A stretch of DNA of 64,000 bases from positions 310,001 to 374,000 of the forward strand of contig NZ_OCMY01000001.1 of the NCBI RefSeq assembly GCF_900215435.1, in the 5' to 3' direction. Positions 34,134-43,809 of the stretch are shown here, in pieces. The DNA comes from Candidatus Pantoea floridensis (GTDB taxonomy: Bacteria > Pseudomonadota > Gammaproteobacteria > Enterobacterales > Enterobacteriaceae). Under the pieces are notes generated by a model, which was not told where the DNA came from, did no database searches, and was given only the letters and a program-made list of their open reading frames with translations. A program made the position numbers and the translations under genes. Every line of letters begins with the position of its first letter. Position 1 is the first letter of the stretch.

Positions 34134-35324
34134 ATGACCGTTCGATTGATTCTCGCAAAGGGGCGTGAAAAATCCCTGCTCCGCCGCCATCCATGGGTGT
34201 TCTCGGGTGCCGTTGCACGTATGGAAGGTAAAGCCCAGTCTGGTGAAACCATTGATGTCTGCGATAGCAATGGCAAATGGCTGGCTCGCGCCGCGTATTC
34301 TCCGCAATCACAAATTCGCGCACGCGTCTGGAGCTGGCAGCAGGATGAGTCAATCGACATCACCTTCTTCGTGCGCCGCTTTGAGCAAGCGCAGCTATGG
34401 CGTGACTGGCTGGCAAAACGCGATGGGCTGGATAGCTATCGCCTGATCGCCGGTGAGTCTGATGGTATGCCAGGCGTTACCATCGATCGTTTCGGCAACT
34501 TCCTCGTGTTGCAGCTGTTGTCAGCCGGCGCCGAGTATCAGCGTCCGGCCATTGTCTCAGCGTTGCAACAGTGCTTCCCGGATTGTGCTATCTACGATCG
34601 TTCGGATGTCGCGGTACGTAAAAAAGAGGGACTGGAACTGGCGCAAGGGCCGGTTTCAGGTGAACTGCCGCCACCGCTGCTGCCTATCACCGAGCACGGC
34701 ATGAAGCTGTTGGTGGATATTCAGGGCGGTCATAAAACCGGTTATTACCTTGATCAGCGTGATAGCCGCCTGGCGACACGTCGCTACGCAGAGAATGCCC
34801 GCGTGCTGAATTGCTTCTCCTACACCGGCGGTTTTGCGGTTTCAGCACTTATGGGCGGCTGCCGCGAGGTGATCAGCGTTGATACGTCGCAGGATGCGCT
34901 CGACGTGGCGAAACAAAACGTAGAGCTGAATAGTCTGGATGTGTCGCGCGCGCAGTTCGTGCGTGACGATGTATTTAAACTGCTGCGCCGCTATCGCGAC
35001 AGCGGGGAGAAGTTTGACGTAATCGTGATGGACCCGCCGAAATTTGTCGAAAACAAGAACCAGCTGATGGGTGCATGTCGCGGTTATAAAGATATCAACA
35101 TGCTGGCAATTCAGCTGTTGAATCCCGGTGGCGTGCTGCTGACGTTCTCTTGCTCTGGCCTGATGCCGACCGATTTATTCCAGAAAATCATCGCCGATGC
35201 CGCCGTAGATGCTGGTCGTGATGTACAATTTATAGAGCAGTTCCGTCAGGCAGCCGACCATCCAGTGATCGCCAGCTATCCTGAAGGGCTTTATCTGAAA
35301 GGTTTTGCCTGCCGCGTGCTGTGA
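34134..35324 (+). CDS. rlmI: 23S rRNA m5C1962 methyltransferase RlmI
   Basis: RlmI methylates C1962 of 23S rRNA using S-adenosylmethionine. The 396-residue protein has an N-terminal PUA domain (residues about 1-75), an EEHEE linker domain and a Rossmann methyltransferase domain ([18 protein letters not shown] near 225, and DPPKFVENK for the catalytic P-P motif). The sequence corresponds to E. coli RlmI (YccW). The last bases (CTGTGACTTGAAA) lead directly into the -35 of the hspQ promoter. Confidence 0.95.
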   Translation: MTVRLILAKGREKSLLRRHPWVFSGAVARMEGKAQSGETIDVCDSNGKWLARAAYSPQSQIRARVWSWQQDESIDITFFVRRFEQAQLWRDWLAKRDGLDSYRLIAGESDGMPGVTIDRFGNFLVLQLLSAGAEYQRPAIVSALQQCFPDCAIYDRSDVAVRKKEGLELAQGPVSGELPPPLLPITEHGMKLLVDIQGGHKTGYYLDQRDSRLATRRYAENARVLNCFSYTGGFAVSALMGGCREVISVDTSQDALDVAKQNVELNSLDVSRAQFVRDDVFKLLRRYRDSGEKFDVIVMDPPKFVENKNQLMGACRGYKDINMLAIQLLNPGGVLLTFSCSGLMPTDLFQKIIADAAVDAGRDVQFIEQFRQAADHPVIASYPEGLYLKGFACRVL

Positions 35325-35352
35325 CTTGAAAACGCTGTTCCTGCCTCCATAT
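35325..35352 (+). promoter_or_regulatory. Sigma-32 type heat-shock promoter of hspQ
   Basis: CTTGAAA (35325-35331) and CTCCATAT (35345-35352) are 13 bases apart, matching the heat-shock consensus CTTGAAA-N-CCCCATNT. It starts directly after the rlmI stop codon and would initiate about 25 bases before the hspQ ATG. Confidence 0.75.
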
Positions 35353-35383
35353 CGGTAGCAGGGCAGTCTTTTGGGAGGTCACA

Positions 35384-35701
35384 ATGATTACGACTAAATT
35401 TGGAATTGGACAGCAAGTCCGGCATCGTCTCTCCGGGGTGCTCGGCGTTATCGTGGATGTCGATCCGGAGTTTTCGCTTGATGAGCCAGAAGTCGATGAT
35501 GTTGCTTCTAGCGAAGCATTACGCGCCGCGCCCTGGTATCACGTGGTGATGGAAGATGAAGAAGGCGATCAGGTGCATACTTACGTCGCTGAGGTGCAGC
35601 TCGCGGGTGAAACCTCGTTCGAGCATCCTGAACAACCCTCAATGGATGAGTTAGCCGCTTCTATTCGGCAGCAGCTGCAGGCACCAAGCCTGCGACATTA
35701 A
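35384..35701 (+). CDS. hspQ: Heat-shock protein HspQ
   Basis: HspQ binds hemimethylated DNA in older annotations and is now known as a Lon specificity enhancer; it also speeds degradation of mutant DnaA. The 105-residue protein is typical in length, with a core [20 protein letters not shown], then [27 protein letters not shown] ribosome site precedes the ATG. It is monocistronic behind a heat-shock promoter and a terminator hairpin follows. Confidence 0.95.
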   Translation: MITTKFGIGQQVRHRLSGVLGVIVDVDPEFSLDEPEVDDVASSEALRAAPWYHVVMEDEEGDQVHTYVAEVQLAGETSFEHPEQPSMDELAASIRQQLQAPSLRH

Positions 35702-35703
35702 CG

Positions 35704-35729
35704 AAAGCGGCGACTCAGGTCGCCGTTTC
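35704..35729 (+). terminator. Hairpin between hspQ and yccU
   Basis: CGGCGAC-TCAG-GTCGCCG with A and T runs on both sides lies between the converging stops, so it can serve both genes. Confidence 0.75.
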
Positions 35730-35732
35730 TAC

Positions 35733-36146
35733 TTAATGCGTTATCCCCAGTCGCGGTATTTCAATCTTAGGACAGCGGTCCATCACTACCGTCATTCCGG
35801 CATCCTGCGCTAAAACCGCGGCCTGTTCATTTATTACGCCCAGCTGCAGCCATAAGGTATCCGCACCAATGGCGATCGCTTCCTGCGCCACGCCCCATGC
35901 CGCTTCGGCATTGCGAAACACATCAACCATATCCACTTTTCCTGGAACCTCTGCCAGCGTGGCATACGCCGTTTGGCCAAGCAGCTGCTTCCCAGCCAGT
36001 TTCGGACTCACTGGAATCACCTCATAGCCCTGATCGAGCAGATATTTCATTACGCCATAGCTTGGTCGGTCGGGGCGATCGCTGGCGCCTACCAATGCGA
36101 TACGTTTAGTTTTGGTTAGCACATCGCGGATTGTTTGATCATTCAT
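35733..36146 (-). CDS. yccU: CoA-binding domain protein YccU
   Basis: A 137-residue protein with a Rossmann CoA-binding fold (VGASDRPDRPSYGVMKYLLD and DMVDVFRNAEAAWGVAQEAI). It matches the E. coli YccU type. Function is not known; it may sense acyl-CoA. It converges on hspQ and diverges from yccT. Confidence 0.9.
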   Translation of the reverse strand: MNDQTIRDVLTKTKRIALVGASDRPDRPSYGVMKYLLDQGYEVIPVSPKLAGKQLLGQTAYATLAEVPGKVDMVDVFRNAEAAWGVAQEAIAIGADTLWLQLGVINEQAAVLAQDAGMTVVMDRCPKIEIPRLGITH

Positions 36147-36325
36147 CTTTTTTCTCCTGGTTCATTCGCTTAAGTGTAGATGGCAATGCGATCTTCACTG
36201 CAAGCGCCTTGCATGAGAAGTTTGCGCAGCAGCACGAATAAATATGTTAAAATGTAAATTAACTGCCATAATGTAATAATTTGCTACACATAATCGATTT
36301 ATCCCCCCTGCTGCCGGGAGTTGAA

Positions 36326-36952
36326 ATGAAGCTGTCTTGGACTGTTACGAGTTTACTCGTGTTGCTCGTATCGGCGTCTTGCCATGCCATCACCCTTAAG
36401 CTCAATCCTGAGATTGAACTGCTGGTGCTGGATGGACGTAAAATTTCGGGTTCGCTGTTAAAAGGTGCAGGAAGTCTTGAGCTAGAACGAGGACAGCATC
36501 AATTTCTCTTTCGGGTTGAAAAACCAGTGGCAGATACTACTCACTTTCAGTCAGTGCCAATGATTGTCACTTTTACCGCCAATGCTCATTCCGTTGCGAT
36601 TCGTTTACCGGCACTGAATAATCGTCACGAACGCAACGTCTTTGATAAAACACTCAACTTCCAGCTAATTGATGAAAGTGGCAATGAAATTACAAGTCTG
36701 CGCGATCGTTTACCGCGGGAAAGTGATAACGATTTTGAAAAGGCGATGCTGAACTATAACCGCGATGCACATACCGCCTCCGTGCCGCGTTTTGCCGTTC
36801 ATTCGTTAACTATCACTACAGAGCAATCGGATCTTGACTATGCCTGGCAGGACGCCAGCGATTTGCCCGCATTGCAAGGCTGGTTTAAGCGTTTTGATGC
36901 TGCCACACGTCTGCGTTTTATTAGCTGGATGAAAACCTTACGCACAAGTTGA
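36326..36952 (+). CDS. yccT: DUF2057 periplasmic protein YccT
   Basis: A 208-residue exported protein with a Sec signal (MKLSWTVTSLLVLLVSASCH, cut near residue 21). The DUF2057 fold follows: EIELLVLDGRKISGSLLKGA, then LERGQHQFLFRVEK. In E. coli YccT (CsgI) dampens curli assembly in the outer membrane space. The ATG at 36326 follows GGGAG closely; the frame is open 15 codons upstream but lacks a signal there. Confidence 0.9.
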   Translation: MKLSWTVTSLLVLLVSASCHAITLKLNPEIELLVLDGRKISGSLLKGAGSLELERGQHQFLFRVEKPVADTTHFQSVPMIVTFTANAHSVAIRLPALNNRHERNVFDKTLNFQLIDESGNEITSLRDRLPRESDNDFEKAMLNYNRDAHTASVPRFAVHSLTITTEQSDLDYAWQDASDLPALQGWFKRFDAATRLRFISWMKTLRTS

Positions 36953-37020
36953 TAGTAATGAAACGCCAGGGGTAAACTCCTGCATTAACAAATAATGCAT
37001 GAGAAGAATCAGGAAGCCCT

Positions 37021-37482
37021 ATGGAGCAAACCGTTCGTACCCTTAACGTTCAAAAACATATCGCCCTCGTTGCGCACGATCACTGTAAAGCCTCGCTGCT
37101 GGAATGGGTGCAATTCAACCAAAATACGCTGCAAACCCATGTCCTGTACGCTACCGGCACCACGGGAAATCTGATTAATCGTCATACGGGATTGGACGTC
37201 AACGCCATGCTGAGCGGCCCGATGGGCGGCGACCAGCAGGTAGGCGCGTTGATCTCGGAAGGGAAAATTGATGTGCTGATTTTCTTCTGGGACCCGCTCA
37301 ATGCGGTACCGCACGATCCGGATGTAAAAGCGCTGCTTCGGCTGGCGACCGTCTGGAACATCCCTGTCGCCACTAATCGCACCACCGCCAATTTTATTAT
37401 CCAGTCGCCAATGTTTGCTGAGCAGGTTGAGATCCAAATTCCAGACTATCAGCGTTACCTCGCCGATCGCCTGAAATCATAA
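37021..37482 (+). CDS. mgsA: Methylglyoxal synthase
   Basis: MgsA turns dihydroxyacetone phosphate into methylglyoxal, bypassing lower glycolysis when sugar phosphates build up. The 153-residue protein keeps His19, Lys23, the catalytic Asp71 (GPMGGDQQ) and His98 (AVPHDPD). It lies in its usual place between yccT and helD; its stop is four bases from that of the convergent helD. Confidence 0.96.
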   Translation: MEQTVRTLNVQKHIALVAHDHCKASLLEWVQFNQNTLQTHVLYATGTTGNLINRHTGLDVNAMLSGPMGGDQQVGALISEGKIDVLIFFWDPLNAVPHDPDVKALLRLATVWNIPVATNRTTANFIIQSPMFAEQVEIQIPDYQRYLADRLKS

Positions 37483-37485
37483 TCA

Positions 37486-39540
37486 TTAGGCCTTACGACT
37501 TTGCGGCACGCCCAATTCGCGGAAGTGTTCAACAAAGACTGAGGGACGATCTTTATCGAACATTAACCACACCTGTTGGCGTGCGCGCGTCATCGCCACA
37601 TATGCCAGACGCCGCTCCTCCGCATCCGGGAAATCTTCCGGCTGCGGTAGTAACCCCTGTTCCATGATCGATTCCCGCGCTTCGGCCGGAAAACCGTCAC
37701 GTCCCTGCTGCAAACCAAGCACAATCACGAAATCCGCCTGCTGTCCTTTACTGGCATGCATCGTCATAAAATCGATCTGCAGTTTCGGCCAGCGTGTTTT
37801 GGCTTTATCCAGGATAGCCGGTCGCAGATGATGATAGCGCGCCAGCAGCAGCACCCGCTCATGAGGTTTTGCATAACCACTAAGCTTATCGAACAGCGGC
37901 TCAAGTTGATCCTGCGGTAATAGCGTCACCGATTTCTTATTGCCTTTAATCAGGCTGTTAAGCGGCTTGCGCAGCTGGTGCGGGTTTTGCTGGACGAAAC
38001 GATTCGCAATTTCACCAATGCGATCGTTAAAACGATATGTGGTATCGAGTATGCAGCGATCCCCTTCACCAAAATAGTGATGAAACGCTGTCGTCAGGCT
38101 CATCTCTGCGCCGCTGAAGCGATATATGGCCTGCCAGTCATCGCCCACGGCAAACAAGCTGGTTCGTTTGTTTTGCTGGCGTAAAGCCGTCAGTAATGCA
38201 GCACGCTGCGGTGAGATGTCCTGGAATTCATCCACCAGAATATGCTTCCACGGGCTGATGAAACGGCCTTTTTCCAGAATGGCTATTGCCTGATGGATCA
38301 GCCCGGAAAAATCGACTGCGCCTTCCTCTTTCAGGGCGCTTTTCCAGGCTTTAAGCAGAGGTGCCATCAGCTTAACGCGCTTACTAAAGCTGTCGCGCTG
38401 TTCTTCTGCCACATCTGCAATCATCGCTGCCTGCGCGCCGCCATGCATACGCATTAACCCGAGCCAGCGCTCCATGCGTGAGGCTACACGCTGCGCCAGT
38501 TTGTCGTCCTGCCAAAACGGTCCTTCGGGGATCTCCCACTCAAGCTCATCCTGCAACCACTGGCGCCAACCGCTGGCCTGCGCTTTTTTGCTATTGCACT
38601 GCTCACGCCAGGTTTCTATCAGCAGATGCCGCCGCGCCTTGCTGTCGCTTTCCAGCTTACTGATTACCGGCTGTTTATTACTGCCTTCGCGGATGATATG
38701 TAGCGCCAACGCATGGAAGGTACGCGCCTGAATCGCGCTCTCGCCCAGACGCGTCTGAATGCGGTCATTCATCTCTTCAGCCGCCTGACGCCCAAACGCC
38801 AGCAGCAAAATTTGATCCGGTTGCGCTAGCTTTCGTTGCAGCAGCCAACCCGCTCGCGCCACCAGCACAGATGTTTTACCGCTACCCGCACCCGCCAGCA
38901 CCAGCAGTGCATCTTCGCCATTTACCACGGCTTCACACTGCGAGGAATTCAGCGGCGTGGTTTCTACCGTGGAGAAAAATTCGTGATAATCCTTGAGGAT
39001 CCTGGCGGTCCATTCGCGATTGCGCTGGCGAATGGCCGTTTCACCTTGATCCAGCCATTGCTGGCAGAAGTGCCAGCGGTCACGGCAATTATCGAATTCT
39101 GCAATGCGAGCAAGAGGTAGCGGTAACGCGGAAAACTGCCGCATGATGCTCTCTTTTACCGTATTCAGCTCACTGCGTTTCAACCAGCGGTCCTGCTGGA
39201 TGAAAGCATGGATTTCCTGTTCCAGCGCGACAAGCACCTCAGCGCTCACGTCACTCATCTCCAGGCTCCACTGCTGCCATGCGTGCTGTAAATAGTGGAA
39301 AAAGCGCTGCGTTTCCTGCCACTCGGTACCGTGCAGGCGAACAACTTTCTCATCTGGCAACTGAAATTCCAGCTCGCCCCACACCATGCCACGCTTGCAG
39401 GCAATACTGATTAACTGGTTAAACGGGATCAAATATTCGTGGCGATCGCCACTGACTTCCACGCCAGCAGCCAGCAGTCGAACCCGATTATAGGGATGCT
39501 GTGCCAGGCGCTTACCCATTGATGTTGCTTTCAGTTCCAT
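37486..39540 (-). CDS. helD: DNA helicase IV
   Basis: HelD is a UvrD-type 3'-5' helicase of 684 residues that acts in RecF-linked recombination. It carries the Walker A motif LAGAGSGKTSVLVARAGWLL, the Walker B DEFQDISPQRA, the motif GDDWQAIYRFSGAE and the later MTMHASKGQQADFVIVLG. The N-terminal 190 residues are the family's own domain. It converges on mgsA and diverges from yccF. Confidence 0.96.
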   Translation of the reverse strand: MELKATSMGKRLAQHPYNRVRLLAAGVEVSGDRHEYLIPFNQLISIACKRGMVWGELEFQLPDEKVVRLHGTEWQETQRFFHYLQHAWQQWSLEMSDVSAEVLVALEQEIHAFIQQDRWLKRSELNTVKESIMRQFSALPLPLARIAEFDNCRDRWHFCQQWLDQGETAIRQRNREWTARILKDYHEFFSTVETTPLNSSQCEAVVNGEDALLVLAGAGSGKTSVLVARAGWLLQRKLAQPDQILLLAFGRQAAEEMNDRIQTRLGESAIQARTFHALALHIIREGSNKQPVISKLESDSKARRHLLIETWREQCNSKKAQASGWRQWLQDELEWEIPEGPFWQDDKLAQRVASRMERWLGLMRMHGGAQAAMIADVAEEQRDSFSKRVKLMAPLLKAWKSALKEEGAVDFSGLIHQAIAILEKGRFISPWKHILVDEFQDISPQRAALLTALRQQNKRTSLFAVGDDWQAIYRFSGAEMSLTTAFHHYFGEGDRCILDTTYRFNDRIGEIANRFVQQNPHQLRKPLNSLIKGNKKSVTLLPQDQLEPLFDKLSGYAKPHERVLLLARYHHLRPAILDKAKTRWPKLQIDFMTMHASKGQQADFVIVLGLQQGRDGFPAEARESIMEQGLLPQPEDFPDAEERRLAYVAMTRARQQVWLMFDKDRPSVFVEHFRELGVPQSRKA

Positions 39541-39663
39541 TCCCGCACCGTCATATGGAATTCGATTATCGCGCAGTTTACCTGTCAGACACTTGACGCT
39601 CCAGCCTTAAAAAGCGCTAAACTTGGCGCCACATATTGCGGATTGCAAAAGGAAAATCGCGTT

Positions 39664-40107
39664 ATGCGTACTGTTTTAAATATACTGAATTTTATTCTCG
39701 GTGGTTTTTTCACCACATTGAGTTGGCTATTTGCCACCTTAATCAGCATTGTGTTGATTTTTACGCTGCCGCTGACGCGCTCCTGCTGGGAAATTACCAA
39801 ATTATCGCTGCTGCCATTCGGCAACGAAGCGGTACATGTTGATGTACTGCGTCCTGACAGCAAAAGCCATGTGATGAACACCGGCGGCACTTTCCTGAAT
39901 ATTTTCTGGTTAATACTGTTTGGCTGGTGGCTATGTCTGGCCCACATCTCAGCCGGTATTGTGCAATGCCTGACTATCATTGGCATTCCTGTTGGCATCG
40001 CCAATTTTAAAATTGCTGCAATTGCGCTGTGGCCAGTGGGCCGTCGCGTGGTATCGGTAGAAGAAGCGCAGGCAGCGCGTGAAGCCAATGCGCGTCGTCG
40101 CTACTGA
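39664..40107 (+). CDS. yccF: Inner-membrane protein YccF
   Basis: A 147-residue membrane protein with two DUF307 repeats, each with a pair of hydrophobic helices (FILGGFFTTLSWLFATLISI, then GGTFLNIFWLILFGWWLCLA). Function is not established. I start at ATG 39664 (MRTVLNILNF, identical to E. coli). yccS follows after nine bases and is probably in the same operon. Confidence 0.93.
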   Translation: MRTVLNILNFILGGFFTTLSWLFATLISIVLIFTLPLTRSCWEITKLSLLPFGNEAVHVDVLRPDSKSHVMNTGGTFLNIFWLILFGWWLCLAHISAGIVQCLTIIGIPVGIANFKIAAIALWPVGRRVVSVEEAQAAREANARRRY

Positions 40108-40116
40108 GGCCGTTCA

Positions 40117-42255
40117 ATGATGCATAACGCCTTGCCGGGCTGGCGCCGCTATTTTTTCAATAGCAGCTTACGCTATCTGCTACGCATCTTTTTTGCCTTG
40201 ACCGGATGTGCGGCGGTGCCGTGGTGGCTGCACCAAATTGAGTGGACGATTCCGCTGACGCTCGGCGTGGTAGCGGCGGCTCTGGCCGACCTTGACGACC
40301 GCTGGATTGGGCGCGTTCGCAATCTCTTGATTACGCTTATCTGTTTCTGCATCGCGTCGGTCTCGGTCGAACTTCTGTTCCCGCATCCGTGGGCATTTGG
40401 GTTAGGCCTGGCGCTTTCCAGCTGGGGCTTTATTTTGCTCGGCGCACTGGGACAACGCTACGCCACTATCGCCTTCGGCGCACTGCTGATTGCAGTCTAT
40501 ACCATGCTCGGTATAGGACTGTTTACGCAGTGGTGGCTGCAACCTTCGCTGCTACTGATTGGCGCCCTCTGGTATAACTTACTGACGTTTATCGGTCATT
40601 TGATGTTTCCGGTGCGTCCCGTACAGGAACAACTGGCGGGAAGCTTTTCCCAACTGGCACGCTATCTCGAAGCCAAAGCAAACTTGTTCGATCCCGACGG
40701 CGGCGAACAGGATGATGCCACGCTTGTCGCTACGGCAATGGTGAACAGCCAATTAGTCGCGCAGCTCAATCTCACGAAAACGACTATTCAAAGCCGGCTA
40801 CGAGGCGATCGTGGGTCGCGTAGTACACGTCGAAGCCTGCACTACTATTTTGTCGCTCAGGATATCCATGAACGGGCCAGCTCTTCACATCTGCAATATC
40901 ACCTGCTGCGTGATAACTGGCGCTATAACGAAGTGCTGTTCCGCTTCCAGCGATTGATGAATATGCAGGCGCAGGCGTGCCGAAAACTGGCGGAGACGAT
41001 TTTACTGCGTCAATCCTGGCATCATGACAGCCACTTTGAACGGGCCTTCCAGCGGCTGGAAACCGCTCTGCAGCGTCTGCAGCAAAATGAGCCACAGGAT
41101 CCCCATATTCGCGCGTTGTTTTGGCTGCTGCGTAATTTGCGCGCCATTGATGCGCAGCTGGCATCCATTGAATCGGAACAACTGCTTACTGAGCCCGCAA
41201 TCCAGAGCGATAACCATCTCTCACGCGAAGGTCTTAGCGGCTGGGCGGATATTCGCTTACGTTTAAGCCGCCATCTCAGCCCCCACTCCGCGCTGTTTCG
41301 CCACGCGGTGCGAATGTCACTGGTACTTTGTGTTGGCTATGCATTTATTCAAATCACCGGCGTAGAGCGTGGTTACTGGATTTTGCTTACCAGCCTGTTC
41401 GTCTGCCAGCCCAATTACCATGCCACTCGCAGACGGCTTGCCCTACGTATTGGCGGCACGCTAGCAGGTATTGCCATCGGCCTTCCCGTGTTGTGGCTGG
41501 TCCCCTCCATTGAGGGTCAGCTGGTATTGATTGTGTTGAGTGGTGTTCTCTTCTTCGCCTTTCGACAGATTCAATACGCGCAAGCCACTCTCTTTATCAC
41601 CTTGCTGGTCCTGCTCTGTTTTAATTTGCTGGGTGAAGGATTTGAAGTGGCATTGCCACGCGTGGTAGATACTTTACTCGGCTGTGGTTTAGCCTGGCTA
41701 GCCGTGGCCTTTGTATGGCCGGATTGGCGTTTCCGCAAAATTACTGCGGTGGCCGATCGGACATTGGATGCGAACTGCCGTTATCTTGATGCGATAATGG
41801 AGCAATATCACCAGGGTAAGGACAATCGTCTGGCTTATCGCGTGGCGCGCCGTGATGCCCACAATGCTGATGCAGAACTTGCATCGGTGGTATCAAACAT
41901 CAGTAGCGAACTTAAGCTTCAGCAACCGCTCCGTGAAAACGCGTTTCGACTGCTGTGCCTGAACCACTCCTTCCTGAGTTATATTTCGGCGCTTGGAGCA
42001 CATCGAGAGCGTTTGGCGGATAGAACATTACTTACCTTACTGGATGACGCGGTCTGCTTTATTGAAGATGTGCTGCAGGTAGAACGCGTCACAGATTCAC
42101 AGGCCACAGACATGCAGCAGGCCCTGATGCAGCGCTTAGGCGAGTTGAAGACCAGCTCAGATGGACGTGCACCATTAGTCGTCCAACAATTAGGTTTGCT
42201 GATCGCACTGCTGCCAGAGATTGCACGTCTGCGCCGTTCACTTATTAACCACTAA
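40117..42255 (+). CDS. yccS: FUSC-family membrane protein YccS
   Basis: A 712-residue inner-membrane protein of the YccS/YhfK/FUSC family, related to aromatic acid exporters. Two bundles of about six helices (residues 25-165 and 395-535) are split by a soluble middle and followed by a soluble end. Conserved parts match E. coli (QRYATIAFGALLIAVYTMLG, LLTSLFVCQPNYHATRRRLA). Substrate is unknown. Two ATG codons begin the frame; the first, seven bases after GAGG, is used. The stop overlaps the stop of the convergent sxy by three bases. Confidence 0.92.
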   Translation: MMHNALPGWRRYFFNSSLRYLLRIFFALTGCAAVPWWLHQIEWTIPLTLGVVAAALADLDDRWIGRVRNLLITLICFCIASVSVELLFPHPWAFGLGLALSSWGFILLGALGQRYATIAFGALLIAVYTMLGIGLFTQWWLQPSLLLIGALWYNLLTFIGHLMFPVRPVQEQLAGSFSQLARYLEAKANLFDPDGGEQDDATLVATAMVNSQLVAQLNLTKTTIQSRLRGDRGSRSTRRSLHYYFVAQDIHERASSSHLQYHLLRDNWRYNEVLFRFQRLMNMQAQACRKLAETILLRQSWHHDSHFERAFQRLETALQRLQQNEPQDPHIRALFWLLRNLRAIDAQLASIESEQLLTEPAIQSDNHLSREGLSGWADIRLRLSRHLSPHSALFRHAVRMSLVLCVGYAFIQITGVERGYWILLTSLFVCQPNYHATRRRLALRIGGTLAGIAIGLPVLWLVPSIEGQLVLIVLSGVLFFAFRQIQYAQATLFITLLVLLCFNLLGEGFEVALPRVVDTLLGCGLAWLAVAFVWPDWRFRKITAVADRTLDANCRYLDAIMEQYHQGKDNRLAYRVARRDAHNADAELASVVSNISSELKLQQPLRENAFRLLCLNHSFLSYISALGAHRERLADRTLLTLLDDAVCFIEDVLQVERVTDSQATDMQQALMQRLGELKTSSDGRAPLVVQQLGLLIALLPEIARLRRSLINH

Positions 42256-42881
42256 GGTTGCAGATGCTCCGCCGCCGCATGTTGGCGGAGCGTTTTTAGA
42301 TACCAAGCATAAAGTTCCTCCCTGATTGCGCTTGGCAATGCCGCTTCATGGTGTCCTGAAATCGCGCCCTCTAATGCCAGTAGCGTTTTCAAGCCAATAT
42401 GCTTATTCACCGCCCTTAACTTCAGCCAGCTTTGGCGTGACCCTATTTCACACAGAAGCCTTACCGAACTGATACCGACTTTATGCAGCATCAACTCCAA
42501 CCGCAGGCTAAGATTGGGCAAATCTTTCAAGCGCAATGAGACTAATTTGCTCGCGGCTTCATCCTGAGCGGCACGTAGAGAGCTTGCCGACAAATGCAGT
42601 AATTGTTCTGGGTCTTGCCAAAGCAGCTTATCGACTTTGAAATAGCTCAGTGTTACCGGCATCCCGCGCTTACGATAGACCAGCGGTTCCAGAGAACGCT
42701 TCGCGTTATAGTGATGGAGTGCCTCACTGGCACGTAAATAGAGTGCATCCTCATTGATATAGGCGAAAACCACCTTCTCAACGGTCAGCGCATAACCACC
42801 AAATTGCGTACGGGACTCAATTTTACCTAATGCTGCTAACTGCGCTTTAGATTGCTCAACAACCGGATTATTTCTTTTCAT
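42252..42881 (-). CDS. sxy: Competence regulator Sxy (TfoX)
   Basis: Sxy works with CRP to activate CRP-S promoters of DNA-uptake genes. The 209-residue protein shows the N-terminal TfoX domain (GKIESRTQFGGYALTVEKVV, then ALYLRA) and the C-terminal TfoX domain (LKDLPNLSLRLELMLHKVGI, then VNKHIGLKTLLALEGA). It lies between yccS and sulA, as in E. coli, and diverges from sulA across 221 bases. Confidence 0.93.
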   Translation of the reverse strand: MKRNNPVVEQSKAQLAALGKIESRTQFGGYALTVEKVVFAYINEDALYLRASEALHHYNAKRSLEPLVYRKRGMPVTLSYFKVDKLLWQDPEQLLHLSASSLRAAQDEAASKLVSLRLKDLPNLSLRLELMLHKVGISSVRLLCEIGSRQSWLKLRAVNKHIGLKTLLALEGAISGHHEAALPSAIREELYAWYLKTLRQHAAAEHLQP

Positions 42882-43064
42882 AACGCCCCCTCATTTCAGT
42901 CCATGCACGGGAAATTTCCTAGAAAAGCTCTCAGATTCATTTGCTTAGAAGATAAAAAAAACGATTTAGCTGTTCAATGAATAAAAGCAGAAGCGAGGGA
43001 TCTTGTGCAGAAATTGCGAGGCATTATCAGAAAATGAGGTTGATCTTTATCCAGGAAGCCATTA

Positions 43065-43080
43065 CTGTATATTCATACAG
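43065..43080 (+). promoter_or_regulatory. LexA box of sulA
   Basis: CTGTATATTCATACAG matches the SOS consensus CTG-TATATATA-CAG, with perfect CTG...CAG ends and 14 of 16 bases symmetric-consistent. It lies 22 bases before the sulA start, as in the E. coli promoter. Confidence 0.92.
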
Positions 43081-43102
43081 TTCATTACTGAGTGATTAAA
43101 AT

Positions 43103-43594
43103 ATGCGTACTCATTTCTCTGGCCCTGCTGATCGTTCTCATCGTTTTGCTTCTTCAAGCTTAGCGCAGCCTTCGCTGGGTGGAATCACTGAACTGCGATC
43201 CAGCGAACAACCTGGAATGATGCAACTCATGCTTCTACCGGTACTAAAACAGTTGAGTGAGCAATCACGTTGGCAGCTATGGCTAACTCCTGCGCAAAAG
43301 CCGAATCGTAGCTGGATGCAACAGTCAGGATTACCGTTAGAAAAGAGTATGCATATTACTGAATCTGAGCGATTCAATACGGTAGAAAGTATGGTTAAAG
43401 CGCTGCGCACGGGCAATTATAGCGTGGTATTAGCCTGGATTCCGTACGAATTAAGTGATGAAGAGCGTGCAGAATTGGAAAAAGCAGCTGCAGAAGGTGA
43501 TGCTCTTGGGCTCATTTTGCGTCCGCAGGGGCATCAATATGCTCATTCCAGACAACCTAAAGCAGCAAAAATTCCGTCAGATTTGTTTCATTAA
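43103..43594 (+). CDS. sulA: SOS cell-division inhibitor SulA
   Basis: SulA blocks FtsZ polymerisation after DNA damage and is removed by Lon. The 163-residue protein is diverged at the N-terminus but keeps the core (GITELRSSEQPGMMQLMLLP, then LSEQSRWQLWLTPAQKPNR) and ends in the His-terminated tail (KIPSDLFH) that Lon recognises in E. coli. It is controlled by the LexA box just upstream. It stands before ompA in the same direction, separated by a terminator. Confidence 0.94.
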   Translation: MRTHFSGPADRSHRFASSSLAQPSLGGITELRSSEQPGMMQLMLLPVLKQLSEQSRWQLWLTPAQKPNRSWMQQSGLPLEKSMHITESERFNTVESMVKALRTGNYSVVLAWIPYELSDEERAELEKAAAEGDALGLILRPQGHQYAHSRQPKAAKIPSDLFH

Positions 43595-43637
43595 GTAAAT
43601 CCAGGAATTTTCTCAGCATTTTTTTTGCAGAAGTTGA

Positions 43638-43695
43638 AGCTAAGCCACTGATTCTTTTCCCGCCAGCTATGACAATGGCTTAGCTGCTTTTTTTC
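43638..43695 (+). terminator. Terminator after sulA
   Basis: AGCTAAGCCA (43638-43647) pairs perfectly with TGGCTTAGCT (43676-43685) across a 28-base loop and is followed by GCTTTTTTTC. The large loop is unusual but the U-run is strong. Confidence 0.75.
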
Positions 43696-43781
43696 ATTTC
43701 AGTACCGAAGATTTTGCCACGTCATTTGTTAAAATGTGTGTATAAATCCCTGTTTTTTTACTGCTCGACCTCACATCATAC

Positions 43782-43809
43782 TTGTAACTTTCCAATCTCG
43801 TTGTAGACT
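43782..43809 (+). promoter_or_regulatory. ompA promoter
   Basis: TTGTAA (43782-43787) and TAGACT (43804-43809) are 16 bases apart. The hexamers and the downstream bases (CGCCAGGGTGCTC) correspond to the E. coli ompA promoter. The leader of about 128 bases contains a hairpin (GAGCAA/TTGCTC, 43896-43912) and GATAACGAGGCGC around the ribosome site, the region MicA pairs with in E. coli. Confidence 0.8.
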
